A stretch of 44,918 nt of DNA from a virus: positions 1 to 44,918 of IMG/VR virus record IMGVR_UViG_3300043640_000249. The stretch is one strand, 5' to 3'. Made by a program: the position numbers and the translations under genes. Positions 15,317 to 22,723 of the stretch are shown here, one piece after another. The notes beneath the pieces are model-generated. The model worked only from the letters and a program-made list of their open reading frames with translations, was not told where the DNA came from and searched no databases. How positions within the stretch are numbered: the first letter of the stretch is position 1; each line of letters begins with the position of its first letter.

Positions 15317-16212
15317 CAGCCCTCACCGCCCGGCTGCTCGGTCCAGGACTGCTCGGCGGCCTGCTGCCGGGCCTCGACGTCCGGGTCGTGCGGCTTCTCG
15401 GCGGGCTTCGGCCGGGCGGCGATCTCCTCGTTCGTCACGCGCGGCGGCGGAAACTCGTCATCCTTCGTCACTTCGCCAGAGGCGATGGACCGGGCGATGA
15501 TCCGCAGCTGCGCCACGTCGTGGTCGGTCCACTTGTTCCGGGCCCGGCCGAGCTTCGTCTCGAGCTGGTCGACGCTGACGCCTTCCTTGTCATACGTCTG
15601 GATCGCGGTCGCGATGCGCTGCGGGAGCGGCACGCCGCCGCCGTCTTTGAGGGTCTTGTTGCACAGGTCCTCGGCCTGGACCTTCAGCCACGGCGGCAGG
15701 ATGCTGAAGATCGCCTCGCGGAGTCGGCGGGCGCCGTTGTTGGCGTTGTTCTCGTAGATGTCCCGCATGTCGACGAGGGCCTTCGGGCCGCCCTTCTGGT
15801 CGCGCTTGTGCGGGACGATGAAGGTCGAGGACACGCGCGAGTTGGTCTGCACGTCCCAGGCGAACGCCTGCATCTCGGACTGGCCGTACTCGTCGTCGCG
15901 GCGCATTTCGACGATGCCGTACTGCACGTTCCCCCAGCAGCGGGCCAGCTCCCGTGCGAGGTGCACGGTCGAGCCGGAGACCGTCTGGCCGGCGCGCGGG
16001 AATCGGTAGAAGGCGCGCTCGGCGAGGGCGGGCTGCTCACACGACTGCGTCATGGCGGCGAGGGCGGCTTGGACGTCGCGGGGGCACTGCTGGGCGACGA
16101 GGATCGCGGCGTGGACCTCGGCGACCGCGCGGGACTGCTCGACGGCGGTGCCCTGGCCGACGCGGGTCGGCGCCGGGAGTTGCGGCATTGCCGCGTGTTC
16201 GATGTTGGTCAT
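15316..16212 (-). CDS. RecT-like single-strand annealing protein (putative)
   Basis: This is a 298-aa protein of the type annotated in actinophages as RecT-like. Distinct segments include AMTQSCEQPALAERAFYRFP, TVSGSTVHLARELARCWGN and NANNGARRLREAIFSILPPW, with a basic middle (FIVPHKRDQKGG) and a disordered acidic C-terminus. It would anneal complementary strands during phage recombination. A PD-(D/E)XK nuclease lies just upstream, separated by one small gene, which matches the usual RecE/RecT pairing and strengthens the call. The ATG at 16212 is nine bp downstream of the small gene stop. Confidence 0.75.
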   Translation of the reverse strand: MTNIEHAAMPQLPAPTRVGQGTAVEQSRAVAEVHAAILVAQQCPRDVQAALAAMTQSCEQPALAERAFYRFPRAGQTVSGSTVHLARELARCWGNVQYGIVEMRRDDEYGQSEMQAFAWDVQTNSRVSSTFIVPHKRDQKGGPKALVDMRDIYENNANNGARRLREAIFSILPPWLKVQAEDLCNKTLKDGGGVPLPQRIATAIQTYDKEGVSVDQLETKLGRARNKWTDHDVAQLRIIARSIASGEVTKDDEFPPPRVTNEEIAARPKPAEKPHDPDVEARQQAAEQSWTEQPGGEG

Positions 16213-16220
16213 GGCGCGCC

Positions 16221-16451
16221 TCAGCAGTTGAAGAGGATGTGTCGGTGGGTGTCCGCCATGTCTTCGCACGGCGTCGGGTTCGGCTCGCCGGACGCGAACG
16301 TCGGGTCGGTCGAGATGGCCCACGGGCTGTCGATGCCGGTGGGGTGCTCCGCATTCATCCGCTCGACGGTCTGCTCATCCGTGAGGGCCGTGCAGACGCT
16401 GGCCGTGCAGATGCCGACCGCGTACGCCTGGAAGTCGTAGGGCGCCGTCAT
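16221..16451 (-). CDS. Small protein between nuclease and RecT-like genes
   Basis: This is a 76-aa protein with four Cys, two of them close together (GICTASVC, about residues 14-19), and acidic and polar stretches. It starts in an ATGA overlap with the nuclease. Its placement inside the recombination pair suggests a cofactor or inhibitor of host nuclease, but nothing in the sequence proves it. Confidence 0.55.
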   Translation of the reverse strand: MTAPYDFQAYAVGICTASVCTALTDEQTVERMNAEHPTGIDSPWAISTDPTFASGEPNPTPCEDMADTHRHILFNC

Positions 16452-17323
16452 GATGCGATCTCCTCGAGCCAGCGGTTCACGGTCCATGGCGGCAGCGGGG
16501 TGAGCACGACGTCATCGGCATATCCAGGCCACCGGCCGGACGCGACGCACTCGGCGTACAGCTCGATCGCCTCGCGGTTGCGGGCGTGGGCGATCCGGAT
16601 CGCCATCGCGTCCGGCTCGATCACGGTGACGATGTACGGCGGGGTCTTCTCCTGGGCGATCAGGAGGAATGCGGCGTCCTCGCCGGCCAGGCCGAGCGCG
16701 CGGACGGCGTCGAGGTACCAAGCGCCCTGGCAGTGGTAGCCGTAGGTGTCCATGGCCTTGGCGAGCGCGTCCGGTTCTGCTGACGCGCAGCTCTTGTAGT
16801 CCGGCAGCAGCATGCGGCGGCCGTCGTTGAACGCCGGGAGCCAGTCGAGGCGGGCGCGGCGCCGTACGCCGGTCGGTTGGTCGGTCCAGAACAGGGACTG
16901 CTCGGCGTGGCCGGTGCCCGGCTCGAACAGCCGGGCGGCCTCGTGCTCGCGCAGCGCGGCCGCCATCGCCTTGACCTTGTCGAACTCGGCGCGCTTCAGC
17001 GGTATGTCGCCGCGCTCACGAATGTCGGCGACCTCGGCCTTGATGACCTTGGTGTCCCACCGCTCCGCGTCGACCAGGACCGGCTTGGCTCCGGCGCCGA
17101 GCACCATGCGGTGCGCGGCGTGGCCGAGGTCGAAGGTCTTCTTCGGCGGGGGCGGGTTGTCCTGCTCGTACCGATACAGCGCCGGGCAGCTGGGCGCGAG
17201 CAGCTTCCGCGCGCCGGAGGAGGACAGCGACCCGCCGGGGACGGGGTCGAGGTGATAATCCTCGGCCGGAATGTCGAAGACACCGGGCTGGGTGATGGTC
17301 AGCGGCTCGGTCGGGGCGCTCAT
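16448..17323 (-). CDS. PD-(D/E)XK exonuclease (RecE-like)
   Basis: This is a 291-aa nuclease. The fold motifs appear in order: GHAAHRMVLG (His71), an acidic AEQSLFW near residue 141, RARLDWLP with the catalytic Asp160, LPDYKSC with the EXK-equivalent DYK (175-177), and YHCQGAWY (Gln199) on the following helix. This pattern is that of RecE/YqaJ-type 5'-3' exonucleases, which make single-stranded DNA for an annealing partner, here the RecT-like protein at 15316-16212. The ATG at 17323 was chosen because it overlaps the upstream stop; the longer frame is very Arg-rich and not plausible. Confidence 0.82.
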   Translation of the reverse strand: MSAPTEPLTITQPGVFDIPAEDYHLDPVPGGSLSSSGARKLLAPSCPALYRYEQDNPPPPKKTFDLGHAAHRMVLGAGAKPVLVDAERWDTKVIKAEVADIRERGDIPLKRAEFDKVKAMAAALREHEAARLFEPGTGHAEQSLFWTDQPTGVRRRARLDWLPAFNDGRRMLLPDYKSCASAEPDALAKAMDTYGYHCQGAWYLDAVRALGLAGEDAAFLLIAQEKTPPYIVTVIEPDAMAIRIAHARNREAIELYAECVASGRWPGYADDVVLTPLPPWTVNRWLEEIAS

Positions 17324-17781
17324 GGGCCGCACCCGTCGTAGCAGTTGTCCTCGCACGGCCGACCGCTGGCCATCCGCACCATGGCCGGGTCGGTCGGCCA
17401 GTCCAGGCCGAAGCCGGCGGCGAACGCGGCGACCTTCGGCGCCCCGTACTGCGGGTACTCGGCGGCCTCCATCGCGGCGACCACGTCGTCGCGGCCGAGC
17501 AGCCACGCGAACTCAGTCAGCTTCTCGACGGACCGGTTGGCGCTGATCCCCCGGTGACCCTCGATCTTCTCGAGCGCGAACGTGTAGTAGCTCCGGGCCG
17601 CCGCGTCAAAGTCATCGACGCGGGCCTCCTCCCACTCTTCGGCGGTCGCGCCCGCGATGAGGAATGGCTTGGCGTGCTCGAAGTCGAGGGCGTCGACGAG
17701 GACCTCGCGGCGGAAGCCGAACATGTCCTCGTCGGTGGCATCTTCGATCCGGGCGACGATCTCGTCCTGGGTGCGGTTCAC
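17320..17781 (-). CDS. Early protein, unknown function
   Basis: This 153-aa soluble protein starts at GTG 17781. It is acidic, helical, and ends in a cluster of Cys (CEDNCYDGCGP). A basic core was not seen. The segment LTEFAWLLGRDDVVAAMEAAEYPQYG suggests a compact helical fold. It is located upstream of the exonuclease with a 4-bp overlap. I do not recognise the family. Confidence 0.55.
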   Translation of the reverse strand: MNRTQDEIVARIEDATDEDMFGFRREVLVDALDFEHAKPFLIAGATAEEWEEARVDDFDAAARSYYTFALEKIEGHRGISANRSVEKLTEFAWLLGRDDVVAAMEAAEYPQYGAPKVAAFAAGFGLDWPTDPAMVRMASGRPCEDNCYDGCGP

Positions 17782-18248
17782 AGGTCCACCCCGACGATCC
17801 GGCGCAGGGCCTCGTCGATGCGGTGTTCCTGTGCGGCCACCAGCGCCTCACGGTCCGCGTCCTCCGGCAGCGGCCCGTCCTCGGCCTCCCGGTGCGCCCG
17901 GATCGCGACGACGACGCGCCAGAACTCCTTGGCCCGGCCGGGCATGTCTTCGCTGCCGAGCCAGTCGGTCAGCCGCACGCCTACGGCCGCTTCGGCGAGC
18001 TGGTTATCGGCGTACGCCTCGGCGAGGTGGCGGACGGCGGCGGGCAGCCCGGCCGGGTCGACGCTCCACTCGGGCACGGCGCGGGTGACGGGCTCCATGA
18101 TGGTGACGCCCTGGCCGGCGAGGGTGTCCATGACCGCGTGGGCGCAGTCGAGGTCGTCGCAGCCGGTGACGCGCGGCGTGGTCTCGCCGGGCCAGGTGTA
18201 GCGGACGCCGTGCTCGACGACGGTGGTCGCCTCGGTCGTGGCGGTCAT
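17778..18248 (-). CDS. Early protein, unknown function
   Basis: This 156-aa protein has a beta-rich N-terminus (TTVVEHGVRYTWPGETTPRV) with a Cys pair, then a helical region of acidic character. It overlaps both neighbours by 4 bp. No function recognised. Confidence 0.55.
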   Translation of the reverse strand: MTATTEATTVVEHGVRYTWPGETTPRVTGCDDLDCAHAVMDTLAGQGVTIMEPVTRAVPEWSVDPAGLPAAVRHLAEAYADNQLAEAAVGVRLTDWLGSEDMPGRAKEFWRVVVAIRAHREAEDGPLPEDADREALVAAQEHRIDEALRRIVGVDL

Positions 18249-18601
18249 GAGGCACCGCCGCCCTGGGCGATCTGCATCGCGGCGGCGTTCGCCTTGATCA
18301 GCTCGGCCTGAAGCTCCCGGATCTCGGTAAGCAGTGCGGGTACATCGGCACGGGCGTGAGCGATGAAGTCGGCGTCCGCCTTGACCGTGCCGAGCTTGAT
18401 GCGGAACTGGTTCGGGTTGTGAGTCAGGTCATCGAGCCGGTCGCTCTCGGTCGTGACCTGGGCGAGTGCAACGTCGTACGAGTGCCCGACGCCGATCTTC
18501 TCGACGCCGATGCCGATCTCGTCGTCGCCAATGAGGTCCCACTGGCCGGGCGTGGCCGCGTTGGCGCGGTCCTCGATCGTCTTCAGCTCTCCGGGGGTCA
18601 T
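18245..18601 (-). CDS. Ead/Ea22-like protein, copy 2
   Basis: This 118-aa protein has the same plan as the protein at 13251-13883: ATPGQW near residue 16, then ADADFIAHARADVPALLTEIRELQAEL. This marks the Ead/Ea22-like early family, of unclear role. It lacks the Cys cluster and the long helical tail of copy 1, so the two are diverged paralogues or separately acquired. Confidence 0.65.
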   Translation of the reverse strand: MTPGELKTIEDRANAATPGQWDLIGDDEIGIGVEKIGVGHSYDVALAQVTTESDRLDDLTHNPNQFRIKLGTVKADADFIAHARADVPALLTEIRELQAELIKANAAAMQIAQGGGAS

Positions 18602-18801
18602 CGGGTTTCCTCTTCCTTGGCGAGCCATAGCGCGTACGCCGCCCGCATGTCGGCGGCCAGGTCCGCCAGCGACTCGGCGGCGTTGTCTCCGGCGAGGTCG
18701 TTCACGCCGGTCGCGGCGGCACCGTGGGCTCCGCCGTAGATGCCGTCCGTCACGGCACAGCGCGCCACGACCGAGGCGGGCAGCGGGTGGAGGGCGGTCA
18801 T
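18598..18801 (-). CDS. Small early protein, unknown function
   Basis: This 67-aa protein starts in an ATGA overlap with the upstream gene. It is Ala/Asp-rich, mostly helical (DNAAESLADLAADMRAAYAL) and ends with a basic-acidic tail. No function recognised. Confidence 0.45.
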   Translation of the reverse strand: MTALHPLPASVVARCAVTDGIYGGAHGAAATGVNDLAGDNAAESLADLAADMRAAYALWLAKEEETR

Positions 18802-19049
18802 CGCAGCCACTCCGCCCGCTCGTCGGCCACCGTGGCGATCAGGTCTTCCATGCGCCACGCATCGATCTGGGAGATGTTGAGCAGCTCGGCAGCGCCTTCG
18901 ACCGTCAGGCCCTGAAGGCGGGCCTCGTGGAACCGGTAGACGCGGCGGAGTAGCTTCGCGCTGTTCGGGCTGTTGGTTCCGGTCTGGCGGCGACGCCCGC
19001 GCCGGTCGCGGCGGGACTCCTTACGCCAGACGTTCGACTCGGGCCTCAC
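18798..19049 (-). CDS. Small basic protein with HTH-like region
   Basis: This 83-aa protein has a very basic N-terminus (RKESRRDRRGRRRQ, residues 9-22) and then a helical segment (RVYRFHEARLQGL, EGAAELLNISQIDAWRMEDL) that resembles a helix-turn-helix. It starts at GTG 19049 in an overlap with the BldC-like gene. It may bind nucleic acid; specific function unknown. Confidence 0.5.
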   Translation of the reverse strand: MRPESNVWRKESRRDRRGRRRQTGTNSPNSAKLLRRVYRFHEARLQGLTVEGAAELLNISQIDAWRMEDLIATVADERAEWLR

Positions 19050-19465
19050 TCGGCACCACCGATCGCGATCTTGAGCTGCCGCATCGCCTCGGCCAGCGCC
19101 ACCGCCCGGTCCGCGTCCTCGACCGTCACGAACCCATGGGCGCTCGTGTAGACATTCACCCGATAGCGCGTCGGCGTACGGTCCTCGGCCCGCTCCAAGA
19201 CGGTGACGCGCACGGCGTCAGCGGTACGCAGCGCCTCGGCGAGCAGATGGTCGAAGGCGCTGGTGTGCGGCCGGCCGACGGCCAGCAGCGCGCGCATCTC
19301 ATCCGGACGGAACCGCCAGTGTCCGCCCGGCGTACACGTGCCAGGGATCAGGCTCTCGGTCGCCCAGCGGTGCACGGTCTTGCGGTCGACGCTGAACATC
19401 TCGGCGACCTCGCGCGGGTAGAGCAGCCGCTCGACCGGCGCCGACTCGGTATCGTTGTCCTGCAC
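19046..19465 (-). CDS. BldC-like MerR-type DNA-binding protein
   Basis: This is a 139-aa protein. Residues 13-62 match the Streptomyces developmental regulator BldC closely in pattern: LLYPREVAEMFSVDRKTVHRWA (helix-turn-helix), then PGGHWRFRPDEMRALL (wing and recognition). Unlike BldC (about 68 aa) it has a C-terminal half with a beta-like segment (RYRVNVYTSAHGFVTVED), probably a dimer or sensor part. It may be an excisionase-like or early gene regulator. A second BldC-like protein is at 26715-27062. It is the first gene after the strong hairpin at 19506. Confidence 0.75.
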   Translation of the reverse strand: MQDNDTESAPVERLLYPREVAEMFSVDRKTVHRWATESLIPGTCTPGGHWRFRPDEMRALLAVGRPHTSAFDHLLAEALRTADAVRVTVLERAEDRTPTRYRVNVYTSAHGFVTVEDADRAVALAEAMRQLKIAIGGAE

Positions 19466-19505
19466 GGTTCTTGCCTCTCGTGAGGTGTAGGTGGGGGTCG
19501 TGTGC

Positions 19506-19531
19506 GGGCCCGCGGTGCACGCCGCGGGCCC
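19506..19531. terminator. GC hairpin between early genes, T-run on the plus strand
   Basis: A perfect 10-bp stem, GGGCCCGCGG/CCGCGGGCCC with loop TGCACG, is followed by CTTTTCG on the plus strand. It therefore reads as an intrinsic terminator for plus-strand (antisense) transcription, and as a plain hairpin for the minus-strand operon that crosses it. It lies in the 76-bp gap between 19465 and 19542. Confidence 0.55.
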
Positions 19532-19541
19532 CTTTTCGTGA

Positions 19542-19697
19542 TCAGGCCGCGGTGTCGCGGCGCACGTACGGCCGCCACAGCACGGCGAGCCGCGCGATCT
19601 GCGCGTCGGTGAGGGGCGGGTCGTCGGCGCCGTCGTCCCAGCCGGCCTGGAAGCACTCCTCAGGCGTCCGGCACAGGCGACGCTTGGCGGCCGCCAT
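19542..19697 (-). CDS. Small early protein (51 aa)
   Basis: It starts at ATG 19697, one base inside the preceding stop. The sequence AKRRLCRTPEECFQAGWDDG, then PLTDAQIARLAVLWRPYVRR, looks like a small helical domain. Proteins of this sort, with PLT..Q..RLA.L..P, are common in actinobacterial mobile elements, without known function. Confidence 0.5.
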   Translation of the reverse strand: MAAAKRRLCRTPEECFQAGWDDGADDPPLTDAQIARLAVLWRPYVRRDTAA

Positions 19698-19846
19698 CAG
19701 AACCGCGTCCCGCAGCCGATGCAGGTCGTACGGTCCGGCTCGTTCGAGGTGCCGCATCCGCAGACCTTCAACGGCGGGCGCGGGGGGTTGGCGAGCAGGA
19801 TGGCGGCTACGAGCACGACGGCGGCCTTGCCGAGGGCGGCCCTCAT
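19697..19846 (-). CDS. Small membrane/zinc-ribbon protein (49 aa)
   Basis: This short gene is fitted exactly between the Cro-like gene (ATGA overlap) and the next one (one-base overlap). An N-terminal hydrophobic helix (about residues 4-19) is followed by CGCGTSNEPDRTTCIGCG, a four-Cys zinc-ribbon pattern. It is probably membrane-anchored with a cytoplasmic ribbon. Function unknown. Confidence 0.55.
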   Translation of the reverse strand: MRAALGKAAVVLVAAILLANPPRPPLKVCGCGTSNEPDRTTCIGCGTRF

Positions 19847-20061
19847 GCGGATACCTGCTTCCGCTCAAGGACGACCACCGGGCAGTTCATCGCCTTCGCC
19901 AGCTTGATCAGCATCTCCGGCGTCGCGTTGCGGCGGCCCGCCTCGATGTCGCTGATCAGTGGCTGCCCGCAACCGACGAGCTTCGCGAGCTGCGTCTGTG
20001 TGAGACCCGAGCGTCGTCGTGCGTACCGCACTGCCTCGGGTTCGTGGTTGTTGTTGGCCAT
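19843..20061 (-). CDS. Cro-like XRE-family repressor, first early gene
   Basis: This 72-aa protein is a single XRE helix-turn-helix domain (residues 10-60: ARRRSGLTQTQLAKLVGCGQ, PLISDIEAGRRNATPEMLIKLAKAM), so it is Cro-sized. It is the first gene of the early minus-strand operon and diverges from the larger HTH gene at 20231. The start at 20061 is supported by a -10 TATGTT (20073-20068) ending six bases before the ATG, a leaderless arrangement, with TTGCTC (20097-20092) 18 bp further up. Operator O1 lies between -35 and -10. Confidence 0.78.
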   Translation of the reverse strand: MANNNHEPEAVRYARRRSGLTQTQLAKLVGCGQPLISDIEAGRRNATPEMLIKLAKAMNCPVVVLERKQVSA

Positions 20062-20067
20062 GCCGAG

Positions 20068-20222
20068 AACATATCGCGATGGTTCGCGATTGAGCAAGAT
20101 GTTCTTGAGAACCTTCGCGCGAACATCGCACACTTGTGCGAAGCCAAGTTGCTACATGTCCATGTCCAGCAGTGGTTGACATGCAAACCTGACTTGGCGT
20201 TCGCGATGGTTTGCGATATTTC
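20068..20222. promoter_or_regulatory. Lysis-lysogeny operator region with three TCGC-N8-GCGA sites
   Basis: The gap between the two divergent HTH genes carries three 16-bp dyads of one form, TCGC-N8-GCGA. O1 is at 20074-20089, O2 at 20126-20141 (a perfect TCGCACA-CT-TGTGCGA inverted repeat) and O3 at 20201-20216. O1 and O3 share the core TCGCGATGGTTYGCGA. A further TTCGCGCGAA half-site pair is at 20114-20123. O1 lies inside the spacer of the leftward promoter (TTGCTC-18-TATGTT). O3 lies inside the spacer of a likely rightward promoter (TTGGCG 20194-20199, 17 bp, TATTTC 20217-20222). This layout resembles lambda OR. Confidence 0.65.
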
Positions 20223-20230
20223 TTAGGTCC

Positions 20231-20671
20231 ATGGAGACCCCAGGGGATCCGCCCCCCGAAGGGCGGATCATCGAAGAGGCGCGCGAGAAGCGCCGCCTCT
20301 CGCAGAACAAGGCCGCCGAGCGGGCCGGCTTGAGCGGTACGAGGTGGCGGCAGATCGTCACCGGGACCGCCAGCGGCGGCAAGGGGATTCAGATCCCCGT
20401 ACGTGGGCGCGCTGAGACCGTGGCCCGGATGGCACAGGTCGTGGGCGTCATGCCGGAGCAGCTCGCCCAGGCCGACAGGGAAGACGCCGCCGAAGAGCTA
20501 CGCGGGCTCGCTCCGCCGGAAAGCCCGAAGCGCCCGCCCGTCGAGGGACTGCGCGAGTTGAGGGACCGGTTTGACCGCATCCTGGCCGACGGTGATCCCG
20601 GAGACGTGCAGGCGCTCGACAAGTTCACCCGCGCCATCGACCCCGGCAACAACGGCAGCCAGACCGGTTGA
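20231..20671 (+). CDS. XRE-family regulator, probable lysogeny repressor
   Basis: This is a 146-aa protein. Residues 10-80 form an XRE-type helix-turn-helix (IIEEAREKRRLSQNKAAERA, later WRQIVTG and AETVARMAQVVGVMPEQLA). An acidic helical tail of about 65 residues follows, long enough for dimerisation but with no peptidase domain of the LexA/CI type. It diverges from the Cro-like gene across the three-operator region and sits on the integrase side, the position expected for the prophage repressor. The ATG at 20231 has no clear ribosome site, so it may be leaderless or nearly so. Confidence 0.7.
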   Translation: METPGDPPPEGRIIEEAREKRRLSQNKAAERAGLSGTRWRQIVTGTASGGKGIQIPVRGRAETVARMAQVVGVMPEQLAQADREDAAEELRGLAPPESPKRPPVEGLRELRDRFDRILADGDPGDVQALDKFTRAIDPGNNGSQTG

Positions 20672-20854
20672 CACCGCTATCAGACATCCCGTCAGTAACA
20701 GAACACTATCTTTACAGGTCGTAGCGATCCGATCGCTTAGTGCGCAAAATCGGTCATCCGTAACGACACGGGACGATCGACGAGGATGCAGCACCGCCCC
20801 GGTGCATCCTCCAGGGGTGCAGCGATCGCACAGTCAGCGATCAGGGGAGGGCGT
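20672..20854. other. 183-bp intergenic region with dyads
   Basis: No gene is visible. It holds a perfect 15-bp dyad AGCGAT-CCG-ATCGCT (20723-20737), repeats of AGCGATC near 20821 and 20836, and a 9-bp stem GAGGATGCA...TGCATCCTC (20782-20811) without a T-run. These probably form the promoter/operator of the membrane protein gene at 20855. Confidence 0.4.
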
Positions 20855-21253
20855 ATGACGCAGGTCAACGACGACCACGAAGGAGCCCATGGACGACCAG
20901 CGGTGGTAGATAAGTTCCGAACCCAGGCGTGGCAATCGATGGGAGTCGGCGTCATATTCGGGGCCATCGGCGCCCTGATGATCGTCGTCTCGGTCGGTGA
21001 CATCCCAGGCCCGCTCGCGACCTACATCGGCGGATGCGCATTCGGCCTCGCCTCCGTCATCATGATCATCGGATGGGGCGCCGCGTGGGGCCACGCCGAA
21101 CTTGCCGAGCACGCGACCAGCGACCATCGGCAGATGTATGCCCGGATCGACGGCCGCGTGGGAGACGTCGAAGAGTTCGAGCGCGAGCAGTGCGACCTGC
21201 TCGGCGGTCTCGTGGACCAGGTCGGCGCGGCCAGGCGCCGGCGAGAGAACTAA
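20855..21253 (+). CDS. Two-helix membrane protein, possible superinfection exclusion
   Basis: This is a 132-aa protein behind a good AGGGGAGG site. Two hydrophobic helices (about residues 29-47 and 55-78, GVGVIFGAIGALMIVVSV and TYIGGCAFGLASVIMIIGWG) are followed by a charged, probably coiled C-terminus (HRQMYARIDGRVGDVEEFE). It lies next to the repressor and is likely expressed in the lysogen. Such prophage membrane proteins often block superinfecting phages; here that is inference from position and topology only. Confidence 0.55.
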   Translation: MTQVNDDHEGAHGRPAVVDKFRTQAWQSMGVGVIFGAIGALMIVVSVGDIPGPLATYIGGCAFGLASVIMIIGWGAAWGHAELAEHATSDHRQMYARIDGRVGDVEEFEREQCDLLGGLVDQVGAARRRREN

Positions 21254-21266
21254 AGGCCCGCAGGCT

Positions 21267-21291
21267 CCGTCCCGGCCCGCCCCCGGGACGG
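21267..21291. terminator. Convergent terminator hairpin
   Basis: A perfect 9-bp GC stem (CCGTCCCGG with CCGGGACGG, 7-base loop) lies between the stop of the plus-strand membrane gene and the stop of the minus-strand integrase. There is no T-run, as is common in actinobacteria. Confidence 0.6.
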
Positions 21292-21294
21292 CCC

Positions 21295-22716
21295 TCAGGT
21301 CTCCATCGGCTCCAGCCGCACAGATGCCGGATCGAACCCCGGTCCCCGCCATGTCGCGGGCAGGACCGTCACCCGGAACACCGCCGCGACCGTCGCCGAC
21401 CGCACATCGATCGGCGTCGCCTCCCACGCCTCCTCCGAGATTCCCGCCATCCGCCTCAGCAGCCGCGCCCGCTCGGACGTGGCGAGCTGATTCCGCTTCT
21501 CCGCGATCTTCTTGTCGAACGAGGCCAGCGACCGCGCCAGGATCCCGGCGTCCAACTCCGGGAAGTCCGCGAAGTTCTCCAGCTGATCCTTCGTCGTCGC
21601 CTTGCGGCGTTCGAGCGTGGCGATCTCAGCGGCGACCGCGGGCTTGCCGCCCTCGGAGTGCAGCGCCTCGAGCAGCTGGGGATCGTTCAGTCGCCGCACC
21701 ACACGGCCGGTCACATACCGATCGAGGTGCTCAACGTTCCGGCTCACTCGCGTCTTGCAGCCCGGCGTGCGACACCAGTACAGGCGCGCGTTCTTGCGGT
21801 TCCGGCCGCCGACCGGCTTGGTGTGCAGCCCGTGGCCGCTCGGGCAGACCGCGACGTTCGTCAGCAGATACCGGCGCTCCCGGCCCGGGTACGGGTTCTC
21901 GGCGGACGACTTCGCATACAGCGCCTTCAGGTCCTCCCAGATCTCCCGGGCCCGGTCACGGTCCGGGTCGAGCACGGGCGGCCACACCGACTCGTACAGG
22001 ACGCCCTCATGCTCGACCAGCCCGGCGGTCCGCGGCGCGAGGAGGATTTGCTTGAGCGCCTTCGGGTTCGACGCCCACCGGTTCCCCATCGATGTCGTGG
22101 ACCGTTCATCCATCCAGCGGATCGCGCCGCCGTGGGACAGGCCGGCCAACCGCATCTCGGCGACCTCGGCAAGGAGCTTCGCTTCGGACTCACGAAGAGT
22201 GTGGAGGTTCTCAAACGCGAACGGGCGCTTCCCGCCGCCACTCGCGTGGCCCTTCTTTGCCCGGGCCGCCCAGCCGCGGCGTACGCGCCGGGACGTGTCG
22301 TCGCTGGACTTGCACGCCTGCGCGGCCTCGATCCGCAAGATGAACTGGTCATCGGGATTGTCGAGGTCACGCGTACCGGACGGAGACGCCAGACGGATGC
22401 CCTTTTCTCGGGCTATGTTGAGCAGCAGCTCCAGATCCCACGGCTGTCGGATCAGCCGGTCGCCGTGATAGACGATGATCGCGTCGATCTCGCCGGCCTC
22501 GATCGCGGCGAGCATCCGATCCCAGGCGGGTCGCTTCCTGTTCCGCTGCCATGCCGATCGGGAGTTGTCGCAGAAGATGTGCGCCTCGGAGATTGGCCAG
22601 CCGAGTCCTTCACCGAGGTGGCGACTGTCGCCTTCCTGGCGTTCGACCTTCTCCAGCGAACCGTCGGGGGCGTAGCTGAGGCGGCAGTAGATGCCTGCGA
22701 GCCGGGGAACACTCAT
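21295..22716 (-). CDS. int: Large serine recombinase (integrase)
   Basis: This is a 473-aa protein that should recombine attP with a host attB and insert the phage. The N-terminal catalytic domain has YCRLS with Arg12 and nucleophile Ser14, then HGDRLIRQPWDLE (Arg87, Arg90). A recombinase domain follows (about 150-290), then a zinc ribbon with CPSGHGLH and YWCRTPGC, and a coiled-coil (about 380-440) before the C-terminus. It is near the lower end of the length range for phage integrases (phiC31 about 600 aa). The start at 22716 has no ribosome site but a TATACT -10 six bases before the ATG, so it is probably leaderless. A symmetric attP-like site lies immediately upstream. Confidence 0.93.
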   Translation of the reverse strand: MSVPRLAGIYCRLSYAPDGSLEKVERQEGDSRHLGEGLGWPISEAHIFCDNSRSAWQRNRKRPAWDRMLAAIEAGEIDAIIVYHGDRLIRQPWDLELLLNIAREKGIRLASPSGTRDLDNPDDQFILRIEAAQACKSSDDTSRRVRRGWAARAKKGHASGGGKRPFAFENLHTLRESEAKLLAEVAEMRLAGLSHGGAIRWMDERSTTSMGNRWASNPKALKQILLAPRTAGLVEHEGVLYESVWPPVLDPDRDRAREIWEDLKALYAKSSAENPYPGRERRYLLTNVAVCPSGHGLHTKPVGGRNRKNARLYWCRTPGCKTRVSRNVEHLDRYVTGRVVRRLNDPQLLEALHSEGGKPAVAAEIATLERRKATTKDQLENFADFPELDAGILARSLASFDKKIAEKRNQLATSERARLLRRMAGISEEAWEATPIDVRSATVAAVFRVTVLPATWRGPGFDPASVRLEPMET

Positions 22717-22723
22717 GGACCGA

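Noticed and set aside
20668-20700. TTGACA at 20668-20673 as a promoter for the membrane gene at 20855
   Set aside because: No acceptable -10 lies 16-18 bp away, and it overlaps the end of the repressor gene. The true promoter is probably nearer 20855.
20782-20811. Hairpin GAGGATGCA/TGCATCCTC as a terminator
   Set aside because: No T-run, and it lies just upstream of a gene rather than at the end of one. An operator or leader structure is more likely, so it is described with the intergenic region.
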